A DNA stretch of 5,983 nucleotides from an uncultured bacterium (lineage in GTDB: Bacteria; Actinomycetota; Coriobacteriia; Coriobacteriales; Coriobacteriaceae): the NCBI GenBank assembly GCA_905215095.1, contig CAJMOL010000107.1, positions 1 to 5,983 on the forward strand, written 5' to 3'. The position numbers and the translations under genes were made by a program. Each line of letters starts with the position of its first letter. Position 1 is the first letter of the stretch. Below are positions 5,265 to 5,983 of the stretch, piece by piece. A model generated the notes under the pieces. The model did no database searches. It had not been told where the DNA came from and worked only from the letters and a program-made list of their open reading frames with translations.

Positions 5265-5983
5265 ATGGCAGGCAAGCCGCAAACACTAGCTACGACCTCG
5301 GCATTCGAGATCTTGGGCCCCGTCATGGTCGGCCCCAGCTCATCGCACACCGCCGGCGCCCTGCGGTGCGCCCAAGTTGCAGCCAGCCTGCTGGAAGGCC
5401 GCGTCACCAAAGTCACCTTTGGCCTGTGGAACTCCTTCGCCCACACCTACCGCGGCCACGGCACCGACCGCGCGCTCGTCGCGGGCATCCTGGGCCTCGA
5501 CACCGATGACGAGAACATCAAGCAGGCCTTCGACCTCGCACGCGAGCAGGGCCTCGAATATCACTTTGACATCAAGGGCGACGACGCCTCCATCCACCCT
5601 AACACCGTCGACATCGAGATGGTTGACGACACGGGCGCTAGGGCGCAGGTCCGCGGCGAGAGCCTGGGCGGCGGCAAAATGCGCATCAGCCGCATCAACG
5701 GCGTCGGCGTCGACATCTCGGGCATGTATTCCACGCTCTTCGTGGCACATCAAGACGTCCCCGGCGTGCTCGCCGCGCTCACCAACCTGCTCGCCTACGC
5801 ACACGTGAACATCGCCTTCTGTCGCACCTACCGCACCGAAGTGGGCGGCCAGGCCTACTCCGTCTTTGAGACCGACGGCACACCCGACGACACTGTCATC
5901 CCCATGCTGCGCAAACTCGACAACGTCGGCTACGCCACCTTTATTGAGCTCCCCGGCTCGGCATCATCGCTCTCCCCCGGCGT
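5265..5983 (+). CDS. sdaAB: L-serine dehydratase (iron-sulfur), beta subunit with ACT domain; 3' end outside window
   Basis: ATG 5265 follows AGGAG (5255-5259) by 5 bases; 239 residues are visible and no stop is reached. With the alpha subunit, which carries the [4Fe-4S] cluster and most of the active site, the enzyme deaminates L-serine to pyruvate and ammonia in the cytoplasm. Family motifs are GPSSSHTAGA (23-32), GHGTDRALV (64-72), IHPNTV (110-115) and ESLGGGKMRISRING (132-146). Residues of about 156-228 (YSTLFVAHQDVPGVLAALTN and on) form an ACT domain, which is typical of the two-subunit type and usually binds serine or another amino acid. Beta subunits of this type are about 220 residues, so the open frame beyond 239 with a Ser/Ala/Pro linker (GSASSLSPG) means either a tail or a fusion to the alpha domain. 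Codons are almost all C/G-ending, consistent with high expression. The leader upstream is probably regulatory. Confidence 0.95.
   Translation, partial: MAGKPQTLATTSAFEILGPVMVGPSSSHTAGALRCAQVAASLLEGRVTKVTFGLWNSFAHTYRGHGTDRALVAGILGLDTDDENIKQAFDLAREQGLEYHFDIKGDDASIHPNTVDIEMVDDTGARAQVRGESLGGGKMRISRINGVGVDISGMYSTLFVAHQDVPGVLAALTNLLAYAHVNIAFCRTYRTEVGGQAYSVFETDGTPDDTVIPMLRKLDNVGYATFIELPGSASSLSPG

Noticed and set aside
4937..5446. A 169-codon - strand frame spanning the divergent intergenic region and the start of sdaAB
   Set aside because: Antisense to sdaAB and built mostly on structured leader sequence; no motif or start signal.
5340..5808. Long frames on both strands within sdaAB
   Set aside because: Shadows caused by the strong C-ending codon bias; the sdaAB frame carries all the conserved family motifs.

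Overview
The window looks like a chromosomal segment from a gut Coriobacteriia (Actinomycetota), most likely Collinsella or a close relative. This is an inference from GC-rich DNA with strong C/G-ending codons in the serine dehydratase gene, a large MalT-like ATPase joined to an actinobacterial-type BTAD regulator, and the general look of the proteins. No rRNA or other marker gene confirms it.

Layout, left to right. (1) The last codons of an unidentified + strand gene, closed by a clear rho-independent terminator (94-121). (2) A gap of about 380 bp with no convincing gene. It holds a weak promoter candidate, a 10-bp palindrome and, just before the next ribosome binding site, an imperfect tandem duplication (448-488) whose core word CTAGCG also occurs at 247. 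(3) A 999-residue + strand transcriptional regulator (506-3505): N-terminal STAND/MalT-like NTPase, helical middle, C-terminal OmpR-type winged helix plus BTAD. (4) Convergent to it, a small - strand CRM-domain RNA-binding protein of the YhbY family (3575-3874) with its own terminator, whose T-tract overlaps the regulator's stop codon. (5) A - strand class I SAM-dependent methyltransferase (4057-4944) starting at GTG behind a perfect AGGAGG. (6) A 320-bp divergent intergenic region. (7) The start of sdaAB, the beta subunit of iron-sulfur L-serine dehydratase with a C-terminal ACT domain, still open at the right edge.

The most interesting element is the leader of sdaAB (about 5137-5259). It has a 9-bp closing helix, a long inner hairpin with a one-sided 5-nt bulge, and three sequence blocks which, in order and arrangement, resemble from memory the conserved blocks of ykkC-family riboswitches (guanidine-I, ppGpp, PRPP and related classes). 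The third block overlaps the Shine-Dalgarno sequence, which suggests translational control of serine breakdown. The match is imperfect at positions normally conserved, so this is either a divergent ykkC variant, possibly with a different ligand, or an unrelated structured leader. The genes do not form one pathway: the regulator, yhbY, the methyltransferase and sdaAB appear to be separate transcription units.
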